Part shown: positions 11,700-24,250 of the stretch, in pieces
Layout: the number at the start of each line of letters is the position of its first letter
How positions within the stretch are numbered: position 1 is the stretch's first letter
Source of the DNA: Trifolium pratense
Taxonomy: Eukaryota > Streptophyta > Magnoliopsida > Fabales > Fabaceae
DNA: 64,000 nucleotides
Assembly: GCF_020283565.1 (NCBI RefSeq)
Contig: NC_060064.1
Span: 6,656,001 to 6,720,000, forward strand
Reading direction: 5' to 3'
Translations under genes and position numbers: made by a program
Notes under the pieces: model-generated
What the model was told of the DNA's origin: nothing
What the model saw: the letters and a program-made list of their open reading frames with translations, nothing else
The model's database searches: none

Positions 11700-12290
11700 A
11701 CAACAGTCAGTATAAAATTATCCATACCGTCACGGGTATATAGTGGATAATTTAATGAATATCCGCGAATAAAATATATGGATATTTTAACTGCTCGTTA
11801 CTTAATGGATACAAATGCGGATTTAATGGTATCTGCGTCTGCGGATATCCGTATCCGTTAATAAAATAAGAAAATTACTTAAATGTTCTTATTTATTTAT
11901 TGAATATAAGAGTTTTTTATATGCCTTAGAACTTTGTTTTAGTTAGAAATGTGTCTATATTATTCTCTTGAAGAGAAACATATGGTATTATTAAGATTTG
12001 GTAAAAGATGGAAAATCGCCGTGGTGACTTTTTTAATTGAAAGTAAAATGTATGAATATTATTATGTGTTAGTATTTTTTATTACTTCTTTAAAAGAAGT
12101 TGAAGAAATTTTAGGTAATTAGAAGAATTTGTTTTTTAAATTATTATCTATGGATATATGTAAATATCTACGGATAACCTTAAAATCCGCGGATTACTCG
12201 CTTAGTTGATATTCGCACGGATACGAGACGGATATAAATATCATATTATCTTACTCCATAGATATTCATTTAGATCTCTAGTTGTTGACA
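11700..12290. mobile_element. Probable non-autonomous hAT-like element, decayed
   Basis: Both ends carry many copies of short motifs of the type GGATATCCG / CGGATATC in opposite orientations (11725-11870 and 12150-12270) around an AT-rich middle. That is the pattern of subterminal transposase-binding repeats. Exact ends and a target duplication were not found. Confidence 0.35.
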
Positions 12291-13055
12291 CATTAACTGT
12301 ATGAAATCCAAATCTTGTTGAACCGGACTCTATTCAAATGGACAATGCATAACTTCAATTTTGAAGCTTATGTTCAATTTTGAAGCTTATGTTATGAGAT
12401 TCTGTAGAAGGTTCATATTTCTAGTACTAATGATTTTTTAGGCATAATAATACTTACAAATCCAAGAACCTTTACTTAGAAATCCTGTCCAATAATTTCA
12501 CTCCCTTTGGCTCATTATTCTTTGGTGTAACATTCACCAGACTGTTGTTTCTATTAGGAAAATGTCCTGCACATCTTTGCCACAATTTATATCTCTCAAA
12601 TATGACTAACATAGAGGATACAAAATTTAAAAATATATGCAAAATGAAACTTTATGTGTTTTATCAATTTCTTCAAACTAATTATTTCTTCAAACAAATA
12701 CAATTTCAAAAAGAAAAGACCTACAAAATCTTATAAACAATCCATCCAATAAAACATTATTGCTTCCATGAAGATCCATGTCAGTAGATTCTTGTTGTGT
12801 TCTTGTTCTATAGACTTCACTTATATGAGAAGAACTTTATATAATTTCTTTATATATAAGTCTTTGTTGAATATTCACAAGAAAACTAAACTCTTCCAGA
12901 GTCCTTATGCAAAACCTCAAAGAATAACAATATTTTCCTTTAAACTAACACGCTATAATTTGCCAGAACTATGCTGAAAACACTATATATTACAACGCGT
13001 TTAATATTGTATCCACGGAAGGTGATTTTGTTGAATGAAGAAATGCCAAGTCGTT
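12291..13055. other. Intergenic, 3' side of the CSLA gene
   Basis: Contains a 20-base direct duplication near 12355-12395 (CAATTTTGAAGCTTATGTT twice) and the CSLA 3' UTR at the right. No gene is seen. Confidence 0.5.
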
Positions 13056-16000
13056 CTAGGAGTTCGGAACGAATGTTCCAATATATCCAAATGCCATGAT
13101 GAAGAAGGCGAATGCTTGGATAAAGAGAAAGATGAAGTAGTGGTTTTTCCCGAACATAACATCGTACCAACCAATAAAGAAGAGGTACATCCCAACACCA
13201 AGTTCTAACAAGTGAATTCTGTTTGATATTTGAGAAAAAAATATGAGAAATGTAGGTAAGCATAAGTACCATATGACAAACTATTAAGAAATTGTTGAAT
13301 GCCAAAGTTTTTAAAACTGGTTTGCAAGTCGCGACATCAAAGTTTCTGATGTTTCTGTAACATTTATGCAACCACAATTGAGGTCACATTAGTTGCTTAG
13401 ATTGCAATGCTCTATAGTATTAAAGATTTTGACACGAGTTTCACTTCAAAAGTTGTTGAATGCTATCAAATAACAAAGCAAATGTTACTTAATTTTACCT
13501 GTCTTCAATCCTGAATCGAGGCTTCTTGAGCGCTTTAGTGCCTGCTTTAACCTTAAGAGCATCTCCAAGTTTCTCAGTCACAACCCATTCATTCACTCGA
13601 CTAGTCTCAAGTAGACCAACAACAGTAGCCTTCGCTCGATGTAGAGACATAACATTCTCAAATAAAATCCAAAAGACAAGTAAATGGAGTGACCTGTAGA
13701 AAACACAATCAAGTCAACAAAACTTTACTTGCAAAACAAGTTTCTTGTATTTAGATGGAACTTTCGCTTATGTATTTGATTAAAGGTCTTGCAAACTAAT
13801 GCTAATCCAACATGTCACATAATAGCAACGTAAAAATATATTCAAACCAGTGTATTGGATTGTAGAAGAAAATTTGAGAGAAATAAAGACCTTGGAGTTC
13901 CAACTGCATTGAGAAGTGTGATAACCGAAGGGATATAAACAGCTCCCCATTTAGGGACCGCAACCTCAGGTACCAAAACCGTCGCCGGTAGTACAATGCA
14001 GTAAAACACAAATGTATTGATGTGTGCTATCACTTTTCTAACAAAGAAGAAGCTGTAAATGACATGTATCTTCTTCCACAAGGTCACTTTCTGCAATGTA
14101 CACACATATATACAAATTTAATTTGGAGCATTAGTTTAGTAACAGATATATTTTGTACTGTATAGATTGAAATTAATTCAAGGAACCAATCTTAGCCATA
14201 CCTTGTTTCTAATTATCTCCATGACCATTTTTCGGAAAAGATTGGCTGGTCCGCAAGACCAACGATGTTGTTGGTAACGGTAGGCCTTGAAAGTACTTGG
14301 CAATTCATTTTTAACCTGTATTCAAAATAAATACCTCAAATCAATACTTTAAAAGTCGAATCAAATATCAAATTGACGAGACCTTTTAATCATCATTCAA
14401 CGGTTTAAACTGCTTAAACAATGTAGGTTCGCAGCTCAATCAGTGAAATTATCTATCTAGCCTGAGTTTTAAAACATTGTTTCGAATTCAAACTACGAGA
14501 ATTTTCAAAATCCAAATTGAATTCATGAACATGAAATTAAGAAAGTGAACCTTCAAGTTAGACAAGTATAAGAATTTCCATCCTTTGAGACTAGCTCGAA
14601 CAGCCAAGTCCATGTCTTCAACCGTGGTCCTATCTTTCCATCCACCAGCCTCATTCAGCGCTGCAATTCTCCAAACTCCCGCAGTCCCTATTGTAATTCC
14701 CAACAATACAAATTATAGGCTGATTTTCATGCCACAACAAAACATGAACTAGTTTTCTTTGTTCAATTTTTTATTAAATATTTTTTTTTGGTACAATGGG
14801 GAAAAACAAAAAGAAATTTTTATTAAGTATTTGACATAATACTCCCTCCGTCCCAAAATATAAGGGAAAATTGGTCAACCAAAATTGATGTATTTAGTCC
14901 AAATTCTTAACCAAATACATCAATTTTCTTTGACCAATTTTCCTTTATAATTTGAGACGGAGGGAGTATATCATTGTTAGTTTATTACCATTGAAGCCAA
15001 AGAAAGCGTAAGTGGAAGAGCCCACTTCTTGTTCCACAGTAAAATGGTAATCTAATGACATCTCTTGCATTCTGGTCATCATACATTCATCAGCATTCAC
15101 TGAAAATAATAAAAAATTGTATAGTTAAGTCAAAAAAAACATTGCCGGTGTGAAATTTATTAATTTAACTAGTATATACTCCATACGCTCCAAAATATAA
15201 ACAAAAACGAGTTAAGTAAATTTGATGTTTAGTTCAAAATTTGAATTAAATACATTTATTTTTATTAACTATATTTTGCTTATATTTTAAAATGGAATGA
15301 TTATATCGAATTAATCAGAAATTATAAAGTTCAAAATAAATGCATATCTGTCGGTTGGCAGAAATAAACACTTAAACAGTGACTAAGTGAGAAATGAGAC
15401 CAGTATTAAATATGCATGTGCAATTGCCGGGTTAAGCAGAAGAGTAGTAGAGTGGAAAAAAAGAAAATGAATTGAAGGAGCACTAAAAGAACAATGATGA
15501 TATCAACAACCACAATAATAATATGGAAATGTTAACGTATACTTAAAATATTTTTAAGAATTTTAAATAGTAAATAGTAAAATTTTATGAAATTGTATAT
15601 ACAGTAAAAAAAAAATTAAGAAATTTAATTTTTTGAATAGATAAATTTTTAAACTATTTTTCTTAAAGAATGTTATGAAGACACTCGTTACCAAAACACA
15701 ATATAAAAATTTTTGTTGATTTTTGTGTTTGTAAGACATAAATGTCCTTTGAAATAGTACACATGCATGTTTTAAGTATTGCCAGCCAGAAATCAACAAC
15801 AATAATGGTTGGTCCCGCACAAAATCTTCAATTTATTAGCTGAAAACATTACTAGTAATTTGGAATTGCACATATACCCCCATATGTAGCAATTCTTTGT
15901 GTCAATGAAGTGTGGCCTCGTTAGTCCCACACGTTTTAGGCCCTGCCCTAGCATTATAACCCGGATATCACATTTTTCTAAAACATTATCATCATCTTCA

Positions 16001-19000
16001 TTTTATTTTTTGTTATGACATGATTGCATTGTTGAAGATCTCAGAGAACAATTTTTCTAACAGTACAATAATGGTTATAGTAGCATTATACACTTTTGCC
16101 CTAATTATATGCATTTGTAACTTAATTACTCTAATCATGTTTTCCTAATCACATTATGCAGTGGCAAAATGTTTTTTTTTTTTTTTTTTTGAAATTATGC
16201 AGTGGCAAAATGTTGATCTAAGACTAAGTATCTAACTTTTCGGCCACAAAGCCAACCATATATAAATGAATCATTAGCCATGATAATTTAATACGTGAAT
16301 ACCATTATTACTCCTATCTTATATCATGGGTCATGGCCTCATGAATAATCACCTATCTATCAGCTGTTTCGTTCACAACTTTTTGTGACAGCCTGTCCGC
16401 AATTTTTTTTAATATGTTTACTACTAATATATGCCTTCCCCACCTTTTTTCCTAAGAGCATGGAACATAAGAACCAAACAAAGTAAATGTATTCAAAAAT
16501 AAAAATAAAATAAAGGTGTTGAAATATTTAATAACACCTGAAATAACACATTCTCTTAAATGATTTTTTTTGGAAGGTAGTAGGTCCACATGTATAAAAA
16601 ACAAGGGCTAAATTGTTTTGTTACAATAAAATATTTATTTATTATTTGGCAAATGCTAAATAGTGCTCTCGGGGCACTTTTTAAGTCCTTAAATAGTAAG
16701 TTTTTTTATAGAATTTTTATGGAAATGCATAAAGTCAACGCATTGAAAATTGGAGTGTTTAATTATTTAAATAAAAAATTTCTTTTAATAGAATGCTTAA
16801 AGAGTGCCTCGGGGACACTCGTTAGCAAGACCTTGTTATTTTTATAAAAAATTATTAAACTTTAGTCACCCCGGTTTATTACTAATGTTTTAGTTCTTCA
16901 TTTTATAAATACCACGTGTTTGTAACCAAAAAAAATGTGACACGTTAAAAGAATAGATAAGAGATTATAATTATATAGGGATTAATAAACATTTAACCTT
17001 TAACTTCCTAAAAATATTTCAACATACATATAGAATTGCATCTAATATGTTAAAATATAATTCTATAGTAAATATATTTTTACTAATATAATATTATAAT
17101 ATTATATTAGAGTTGTTAGACTCACATACTATATCTGTAAAAAAAAAAAAAAAAACTCACATACTATAGAATTTAGAGTTTAAATTATAATTCCTTATTT
17201 AGTAACTAATGAATGAGGTACCTTAAGTGAGATCGTTTACTACTACAATTTTTTTGGTAAGGTAATTTAGTGTCGTGACTATAAATTTCACTGCGAATAA
17301 GTGAGATGTTCAAACCCCTGAGGTTTAAACTTCTGCTCCTGCATTAACGTTCCTACCAATTGAGTTAAGTTCACGAACTACGCTAAATTTAATCTTATAA
17401 AAAATGAAAAGAAAATCATATGTGGCTTAAATGAAAGGCAACCACCAAAGCTGAAGGTGGTACCATAGATTATGATGTTTGCAACTTTAAAAAGGGTTTG
17501 TTCAACCACAAAGTGGGACCCACAACCCCCCAACCAAAACTAAAAATCCCCAAACCAAAAAACAACCCACCGACAGTTTTTAAAACCAAAACTAAGTTTT
17601 TAGAATTCCCTATCTAATTAAAAAAGGCAAATGCTAAATAGTGCCCCCGGGGCACTCTTTAAGCCCTTAAATAGTATGTTTTTTATAGAATTTTTATCGA
17701 AATGCGTAAAGTCAACGCATTGGAAATTGTAATGTTTAACTTTTTGAATAAAAAGTTTCTTTAAATGGAATGCTTAAAGAGTGCCCCGGGGGCACTCGTT
17801 AGCAAGACCCATTAAAAAATCATATTAAGATTATGTCAAATAATGAAGCCGTCATTAAGAAGAATCTTTAAACTAAATTAAATTAGAAAAGTGTTTTCTT
17901 GTTTTTCTTAAAAGAAAAAGAAAGAAAATTACCAAATTTCCATCGAGCTTGAATAAGCCCAAGTTCAGAATTATGCACCATAAATGGCACTGTACGCCAT
18001 AAGAAATCAGGCTCTGGCTGAAAATCAGCATCAAAGATTGCAACAAAATCACATTGCTTCACATAGCTATGCTTCATTCCTTCTTTTAATGCCCCTGCTT
18101 TGTAACCATTTCTATTGTCTCTAACTTCATACTTTATATTCACACCTTTGCTTGCCCATCTTTGGCATTCTAGTTGCACCAATTCCTACATTTATTTATT
18201 TTTTTACCACAAAAATCCCAATCAATCATCATATCATCAATGTATTTTTACAATTAGGCTTTTTTTTTTGTTAGGTTAAATCCATGAAATATTAATTTTG
18301 CCATGATGGATTCTAAGTTACTTTAATAAATGTATCTAACTGTAATGTGAGTGCGACTTCAATATTTTTTATATCAGCACGAATGAGTGACTGAAAGACA
18401 CTGCAACTCAGCGATCGTTTTTTTAATGAAATTTGATCAAGCATAATTTGTTAGTCAATTTGTTGTTGACTATGCATTTCTACAATATTAAATCTATGTT
18501 TAGTATCATAGTAGTATGTCAGAATCACGGTGATTCACTATGATTTTACAAGAACTACAAAGGGGTGTACCTTTTGGAAAATTACGATGGATCACCGTAA
18601 TTCTAGTATATCTACCGTGATATCAAACATACACTAAAATCGTGAAAAAAAATAATTAAAAATGTTGTATTTAATAATATTGGTGGTTACCTTAATTGTT
18701 GGGTCAGTAGAATCATCAAGAACTTGTATAATGATTCTATCAGAAGGCCATGAAAGACCACATGCAGCTCCAATTGACAATTGATAAACCTACATAACAT
18801 AAAATATTAAGCCTTAAAAAGTGCTTAATTACTATGCTTAACAAAGTTAAGTTACATTAAAATAAAAACAAAGTACCTCTCTTTCATTGTACATGGGGAT
18901 TTGAACAACAACCATTGGATAACAAGAGTTTCCTAACTCAATATCATCCTTAATTGGTTCCCATTTGTAACGTTTTTCAGGTTTTCTTCCAAATAGCTTC

Positions 19001-19212
19001 ACAAGAGTAATGACAACACCCATATAAACTCTTTCAATAAACATCATAACCGACATTATTAAACACAAAAACACTGATATTCTTAGTAATGGAACTATCA
19101 ATGGTGCTTTGATTTGACTCCAAATCAAAGAAATTTGCATGGTTATGTCATCTTTTGCTCCTTGTAATGCAAAAGGGATAGTAGAAGTAGTAGTAGAAGA
19201 AAAATGATCCAT
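13056..19212 (-). CDS. CSLA9: Cellulose synthase-like A, glucomannan 4-beta-mannosyltransferase
   Basis: Golgi GT2 enzyme that polymerises GDP-mannose (and GDP-glucose) into the (gluco)mannan backbone. Nine exons join into 535 residues without a stop: 18877-19212, 18691-18789, 17933-18185, 14989-15099, 14551-14687, 14202-14315, 13891-14090, 13499-13693, 13056-13218, all with GT..AG borders. One N-terminal membrane helix (about residues 36-65) precedes the cytosolic catalytic domain. GT2 motifs are present: [31 protein letters not shown] and QQHRW. Several C-terminal helices follow, ending [11 protein letters not shown]. The ATG at 19212 matches the family N terminus; an in-frame ATG at 19287 would add 25 residues. 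Length and near-identity of the core to what I remember of Arabidopsis CSLA9 favour that clade, though CSLA2 is a close alternative. Introns 2, 3 and 4 hold MITEs; intron 3 is the longest (about 2.8 kb). All key residues are intact. Confidence 0.93.
14842..14966. mobile_element. Stowaway MITE in CSLA intron 4
   Basis: TIRs CTCCCTCCGTCCCA and TGAGACGGAGGGAG are flanked by TA on both sides (14840-14841, 14967-14968), the Tc1/Mariner Stowaway signature. The whole 125-bp element is a near-perfect hairpin and ends 22 bp from the border of exon 4. Confidence 0.9.
15540..15760. mobile_element. Decayed copy of the GGCAAATGCTAAATAGTG MITE family
   Basis: Lies in CSLA intron 3. It shares TTTTAAATAGTA near the left and GAAGACACTCGTTACCA near the right with the better copies at 16.6 and 17.6 kb. 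Confidence 0.4.
16153..16214. repeat. 21-bp direct repeat flanking a pure T tract
   Basis: ATTATGCAGTGGCAAAATG plus TT occurs at 16153-16173 and again at 16194-16214, separated only by a T run and GAA. It looks like a target-site duplication around a poly(A)-only insert. It lies in CSLA intron 3. Confidence 0.8.
16648..16832. mobile_element. Small TIR element (GGCAAATGCTAAATAGTG family)
   Basis: About 185 bp. The ends are imperfect inverted repeats centred on CTCGGGGCACT (left) and AGAGTGCCTCGGGGACACT (right), and both run into TTAAG. It lies in CSLA intron 3 and is about 85% like the copy at 17.6 kb by eye. Confidence 0.7.
17265..17400 (-). repeat. SINE-like unit
   Basis: On the minus strand it reads a tRNA-like A box (AACTCAATTGGTAGGAACG) then a decayed B-box region, as in the units at 23.5 and 30.4 kb. 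Confidence 0.45.
17626..17810. mobile_element. Small TIR element (same family), with target duplication
   Basis: 185 bp. Inverted ends around TGCCCCCGGGGCACTCTTTA are flanked by ATTAAAAA on both sides, an 8-9 bp duplication that suits a hAT- or Mutator-type MITE. It is the best preserved copy of this family here and lies in CSLA intron 3. Confidence 0.75.
18495..18632. mobile_element. MITE with TATGTTTGATATCACG-type ends
   Basis: Inverted ends near TCAGAATCACGGTGATTCA and its complement GGATCACCGTAATTCT, closing with GATATCAAACATA. A second copy lies at 54644-54781. This one is in CSLA intron 2. Confidence 0.6.
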
Positions 19213-19287
19213 TTCAAAGTAGTAGTTTTGTTTGATAGAAGAATGTAAAGAAAGACAAGAACTCAAGAAGACAAAGATATGAAACAA

Positions 19288-20000
19288 TGGTTGAGAACTA
19301 CTAGATCCAAAAGGGTTTAAAGGAACAAGAATATTTGTTTTTGGTAAAAATTGTTATGTTTTGCTTCTGTTCCAAGCAAAACAATGTTATAGTAGATCTC
19401 AAAAATTAACAAGCAAATTTTTTTAGCTTTTCATATAGCTATGCATGTTTCTTTAGAAATGGAAATGAAAACAAGACTTGTGTGAAAAGTCAAAATATGA
19501 AAAGAGAAACAGAACAGCACATTTATTAAAAGCAGAAGCTGATAAAAAAAAATGAAAAATTAAGAGGGATATGACAGGAAATAGAAGAAAAGGTGAGAAG
19601 GGAAATGGGAGAAAAGAGAATGTTTTTTTTATTTTGTGTTTATTTAGGAGTTTTCTAAATGGTAGTACATTGCATTGTGTTGTGTCTTATGAATGGGTTT
19701 TATAGTACTAAGTTGAAGCCTCAACCACATGTTATGGTAAAGCTGCTAATGGGGAACAGCAATTTGGCATCAGCATGTTAAGGTAAGCTGCTAATGTCAA
19801 GATATATATGAAAGTATTAATGATAATTAAACAAATAATCACTTGCTATATTTTTAGTTATTTTAAGATATAATAATATTCTCAATTTGTCAAACAGAAT
19901 ATATAGTTGCTTAAAAAAAAAAAAATATATAGTTAATATTTTAGTATCATTTTCTATATTTTATTTTGGTTAAATATAATATTACTTAGTGCAAAATGAT
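19288..20000. other. CSLA 5' flank
   Basis: The promoter side of the minus-strand CSLA gene, with A-rich purine tracts at 19500-19620. No recognisable gene or element beyond a short direct repeat of 'aagctgctaatg' near 19740-19790. Confidence 0.4.
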
Positions 20001-20475
20001 AGGGTTTACTAGTTTTAGTTCTTGTAATATTTTGTATTTGGATTTGGTCCCTGTAAATTAAAAATCAATTGTTTTTAGTCCCCGAAATCATCTTATTGGA
20101 CCATGTGGTGCCACATGTCATGATTATATTGGACCACATATGTCATTAGGGACTAAAACCATGAATTTTTAAATTTGCATGGACTAAAACCAAACAAAAA
20201 TCTTCCAGGGACTAAAATAAAAAATATTGGTTTTATTCTTTGCAATTATAGTGTTTATTAGTTTTAGTCCTGTAATTTTTTTTTGTTTGGATTCGGTCTT
20301 TGTAAATTAAAAAACAATTGTTTTTTAGTTCTTTAAGTCACCGTATTGGGTCACATATGTCATCAGAGACTAAAACCATCAATTTTTAAATTTGTATGCA
20401 CTAAAACTAAACAAAAAAACTTACATGCTGAAACAAAAAAACACTAAATTTAAAAGGACTAAAATCATATTTAAA
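20001..20475. repeat. Two tandem copies of a ~240-bp dispersed repeat
   Basis: 20001-20250 and 20251-20475 share TTTATTAGTTTTAGTCC-like starts, 'gtttggattcggtcttt', 'aaacaattg', a GGGTCACATATGTCAT block and 'gactaaaacca'. Each half is itself weakly palindromic (GTTTTAGTCC against GGGACTAAAAC). It is a transposon-like repeat of unknown family. Confidence 0.65.
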
Positions 20476-22645
20476 CTTTTTATTTTTGTATTTTACTATA
20501 CAAACGGTACATTTGATTTAAAACAAATTTTCTAAAAGATTTCAATACGAAATGTTAATGAACTTCAGTTCAAAACAAATTATCTAATATATTTCAAATT
20601 CAAATTAGAGTTAAAACAATTATAAATTTTGTTTGCATAGCAGTTAATGAAGCTCTTTTGATTTGTAAGGGCTGAGTACACCTAAGTACTCTTTTAATAC
20701 AATTTTTTGTTTATAAAAAATGAAAAAGAGTTAAATAAGATTTTTTCTCACCTTTCCACCAAAATATAAATTTTATTATAGAATCTTTGCCCTCTTGACA
20801 CTTGAGAGATTTAAAAATAAAATAAAGTTACACACATATATGTTTTTCATCATTCAATATATGTGAGTTGGAGTGTTTATTCCATATTCCAAAATACAAG
20901 GAATACTTCAATGAAATGGCATATGCCTAAATATAATTTTGTGCTTTAGATTGCCATATTTGGTTTGAAGGTTAGCTAGGATATGTAATATTATTGTGGG
21001 AAAAAACAAGATGCACAAAAAACAAAAACAATGATCTCATTTTTTAAGTCTATCTCATTTTTTTATATTTTGAATAAAAAGTCTTACATGCAATTTTAAT
21101 ATTGCAATAAATTTGGAAATAAACAATGATTAATTTCATTAAAAAAATCAATGATTAATTTTCTTTGAATTTAACATTCTTGAATTCTAACAAAGATACT
21201 GAGCTCAAGTAGTTAATGTCTTAATGAGTTTTCCTTAGGACAAATTGTTCACCACAATCTGAGTTCGATTCCTGATGAGAACAATTCTTGACCATACTTT
21301 CCTAATCTCGTGGCCTAACTCTGGATTATCGGGTTCTTTTTCCTTGGGAACTAGATGCCTCTTGAAGGAAAAAAAAAAAAACTTAATTAGATTTTTAAAC
21401 TTGCAATAACTTTTTGACAAAGACTTGCAATAATATTGGGCCGGCCCAGCACCCAAGTCAAAATTACGTATATGGTGGTACTAGGAGTATTTCTTAAGTT
21501 TGTGGTGTACATCATAGACTTCATTAAGGACACTAATTAAGATTTTAATTAAGTTGGTTTCACACCAAAAGCTTTGTTTTTTTCATTAGTGTAAAATTGA
21601 ATCAATGGAATAATATTATGAGTCAAGGAGAAATGAACCTTGCTCAATTATCCAATTAGCAATTGATATTTGTTTGAATTATAACTTCAACTTTCTTCTA
21701 TTAGAAGAAAATAATAAAGTGATTTAAAATGATTATATAGTATTTCAATCGTGTGGATTTTTTGTTTTGAACGGTGGTAATGAGCAATTCGTAAGCTATA
21801 CAATGATGTATGAACCTTCTGACTTTTTTGTATAGAATACGCTAGGAATGGAGATAATTATTAACTAATCAGGATAATTAAATAATAGTCCGAAGTTCTA
21901 ATCTCCTACCTACTACTATTAATTGAATAAATTAAAAATACATTTCCTAATCACTGAACTAATCCATAAAAATTCATTCAAATAAAGAAAAAGAAAAAAG
22001 AACTAATCCGTACAAATTATTATGATGATAAACTTGATTCAATTTTATGAATAATAATATATCTTGACTATCCTTAGTATTTTTTTTTAACACCATCATC
22101 ATTTTAGTTTAGTATATTTATTTAACAAGTTACTCCTATGAACAAAAATTCAGGTACATTTTTATTTTTTATTTTATTTTACAGTGAGCTAGGAATCGAA
22201 CCTAGGGCCTATTACATTCAACCCCAAACCCCTCACCACTAGACCAAACTAGTGACTTTCTCTTGTTAGCATTCTCTTGTGCATGCGGGATGTGGAGGTT
22301 TGATTGGAGAATGTAGAGGGAGTGGATATGTGCGATTTAAATTTTTTAGGGTACTGTAATGTTTCTAGAAGAACGAAACAAAGAAATCGGCAATTATTTT
22401 GGCCAAACCCAAACTCATGACTAACTTTTTTGTGGTAGATGCGACTTCCGTATTAATTTATTTATTTTTACCACGATATATGTATGAAGTTTTAACCGCT
22501 GTTAATAATTACTAAAATCTCCATTGGAGAATTTGTAGGTCACACAAGGTGAATTATCCTCATTCAACCGAATTATTTTCTCATATGAATGAGCTAGAAA
22601 TCGAACCCTCAACCACTTAATTAAAAAACCCTAAATCCTTATCAC
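20476..22645. other. Intergenic, no gene seen
   Basis: AT-rich. SINE-like pieces are visible at 21190-21360 (CAAGTAGTTAATGTCTTAAT, then TGAGTTCGATTCCTG as a B box) and, on the minus strand, at 22180-22255 (TAGGTTCGATTCCTAGCTC). Nothing else is supported. Confidence 0.5.
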
Positions 22646-23098
22646 CAGGGCCGGTCCCGAGTATTTGGAGGTCCTGTTTGAAAATTAAAAATAGATCTTT
22701 AATAAAAAATACATTTTTTTTTAAAAGTCATTCTCTATTTGAATTGTAAATAACATAAAAAATAGTCATCATAGCTAGTAAATAACATCTAAAAGCGACA
22801 TATTTTAATCAATATCATTAAAATACATCTTCAATCTAATATCATTATCAACTTACGGTTCCTTCGGAAAAAAAAAACTTTCTTGAAATGTTAGTTTCTT
22901 TTTTCACAATCAATCGCAAGTTACTTATAAAATTAAGAGCGTGTTTATTAAATTTTATATATTTTTTTTAGTACTAAAATATTTTTAGTAGTAACAAAGT
23001 CATTATTTTTTTTACATATAATTTTTTTAATAGACCAATATAAACAATTTGAGGCCCTGTGCGGTAACTCACCTTGCACACCCACAGGACCGGCCCTT
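22646..23098. mobile_element. Non-autonomous hAT element
   Basis: 453 bp. Ends are CAGGGCCGGTCC and GGACCGGCCCTT, flanked by a perfect 8-bp target duplication CTTATCAC (22638-22645 and 23099-23106). Both features are diagnostic of hAT. The AT-rich interior has no transposase. Confidence 0.92.
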
Positions 23099-23544
23099 CT
23101 TATCACTTAAATCAATTTATTATTGGCTGATCACGACTTACTTTAATTCGTTCAATTTCTCAATCAAATTATTAAAAAATATTTCCAAAATGAGACCAAA
23201 CAACAACTGTGTTGTTGAAGGTATACTGACTTTACTCTTTAAGTTTCGTTTTCAAATTGTAGACTTAGTTAGAGATTCTTTGTTTGCATGGTTCAGTAAC
23301 GATGGTGGCAGAAATTTCCCAATCCTTGCTGCAAGCAATATTGTGCATGTGAAAGGAGTGGGATTATTGTCTTTAATTCATTCGAATAGACATTGCACCT
23401 TCTTAGCCAGCCTCCAATATTCTTCAATTAGACTTGAATATCAAGGTTGAGATTATTTTTGTATGGTCACAACACCTAGTATAAAATCTTTTATAAAAAA
23501 AATTAATTCTTTATTTTTAAAAATAATTTTCAAAATAAAGTCTC

Positions 23545-23690
23545 AATGAACTTAGCTCAGTTGGTAGGGACATATCGTTATAAACGCATGAGCTGAAGTT
23601 CGAAAACTTGCTCATTTGTTCATATGATTTCGTTTTCGCAACATTGACTAATCATATTAGACAAAGGTCGATGATAATAATCGAAAAACT
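23545..23690 (+). repeat. SINE-like unit
   Basis: A clear tRNA-like A box (TTAGCTCAGTTGGTAGGGAC) and a weak B box (GAAGTTCGAAAAC). The tail contains a GACTAATCATATTAGACAAA block. Confidence 0.55.
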
Positions 23691-23814
23691 CAAAAGTAAG
23701 ATAGGTTTTTTTTTAAATTCTGATTGATACGATATTTGTAGGAAGCGTTAAAATCAATATTAAATTACCGTCTTTATACTTTGTATTCATAAAAAAAAAA
23801 TTGTAAAGAAGTTA

Positions 23815-23890
23815 AATTAACCCATCTAAATTGGCACCAGAAAGAATCGAACCTGAGACTTTAAGGAGACGCACACTCTCAATAATTAGG
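23815..23890 (-). repeat. SINE 3' part
   Basis: On the minus strand it reads AGTCTCAGGTTCGATTCTTT then CTGGTGCCAATTTAGATGGG, the same family as the plus-strand unit at 33.2 kb (B box, then GGTGCCAATTTCGGCGGG). Confidence 0.5.
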
Positions 23891-24100
23891 CAGTAGTTAA
23901 ATGCAATTTTTTTTTGTTTACAATGAAATGAGGATCGAACCCATGACCTATATATTTTTTTTTTTTTAATAGTTAAGTGCATTTCAATCATACATTTTGA
24001 TATATTACTTTTAATATTCCTTTATTGACAAGTTAGTTTTAATTTTTTTCTGAATTTATCTTACAAACAATTTTCAAATTTCCTTTTAATATTCCTTTAT

Positions 24101-24250
24101 GGTCCGTTTGGTACAACAGAAAGAAAGTGGGAGGAAAGAAAATTACGCAAATCAATGCATGAATTTGGACTAAAATTTAGTTTAAGTTCATGCATTGGTT
24201 TGCATAATTTTCTTTTCTTTCATTTTCTTTTCGTTGTACCAAACAGGGCC
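24101..24250. mobile_element. Tourist-like (Harbinger) MITE
   Basis: 150 bp. Ends GGTCCGTTTGGTAC and GTACCAAACAGGGCC are inverted repeats, and both flanks read TTAT, containing the TTA duplication expected for Harbinger. Confidence 0.8.

Noticed and set aside
13001..13377. Alternative frames of 66 and 145 aa at the CSLA 3' end
   Set aside because: They cross exon 9 in the wrong frame and continue into intron 8; the spliced frame ends correctly at 13056.
23049..23450. 133-aa plus-strand frame
   Set aside because: It starts inside the end of the hAT element and continues into unrelated AT-rich DNA; no domain.
23545..23690. A tRNA gene suggested by TAGCTCAGTTGGTAG
   Set aside because: The acceptor stem and T-loop cannot be built; it fits a tRNA-derived SINE better.
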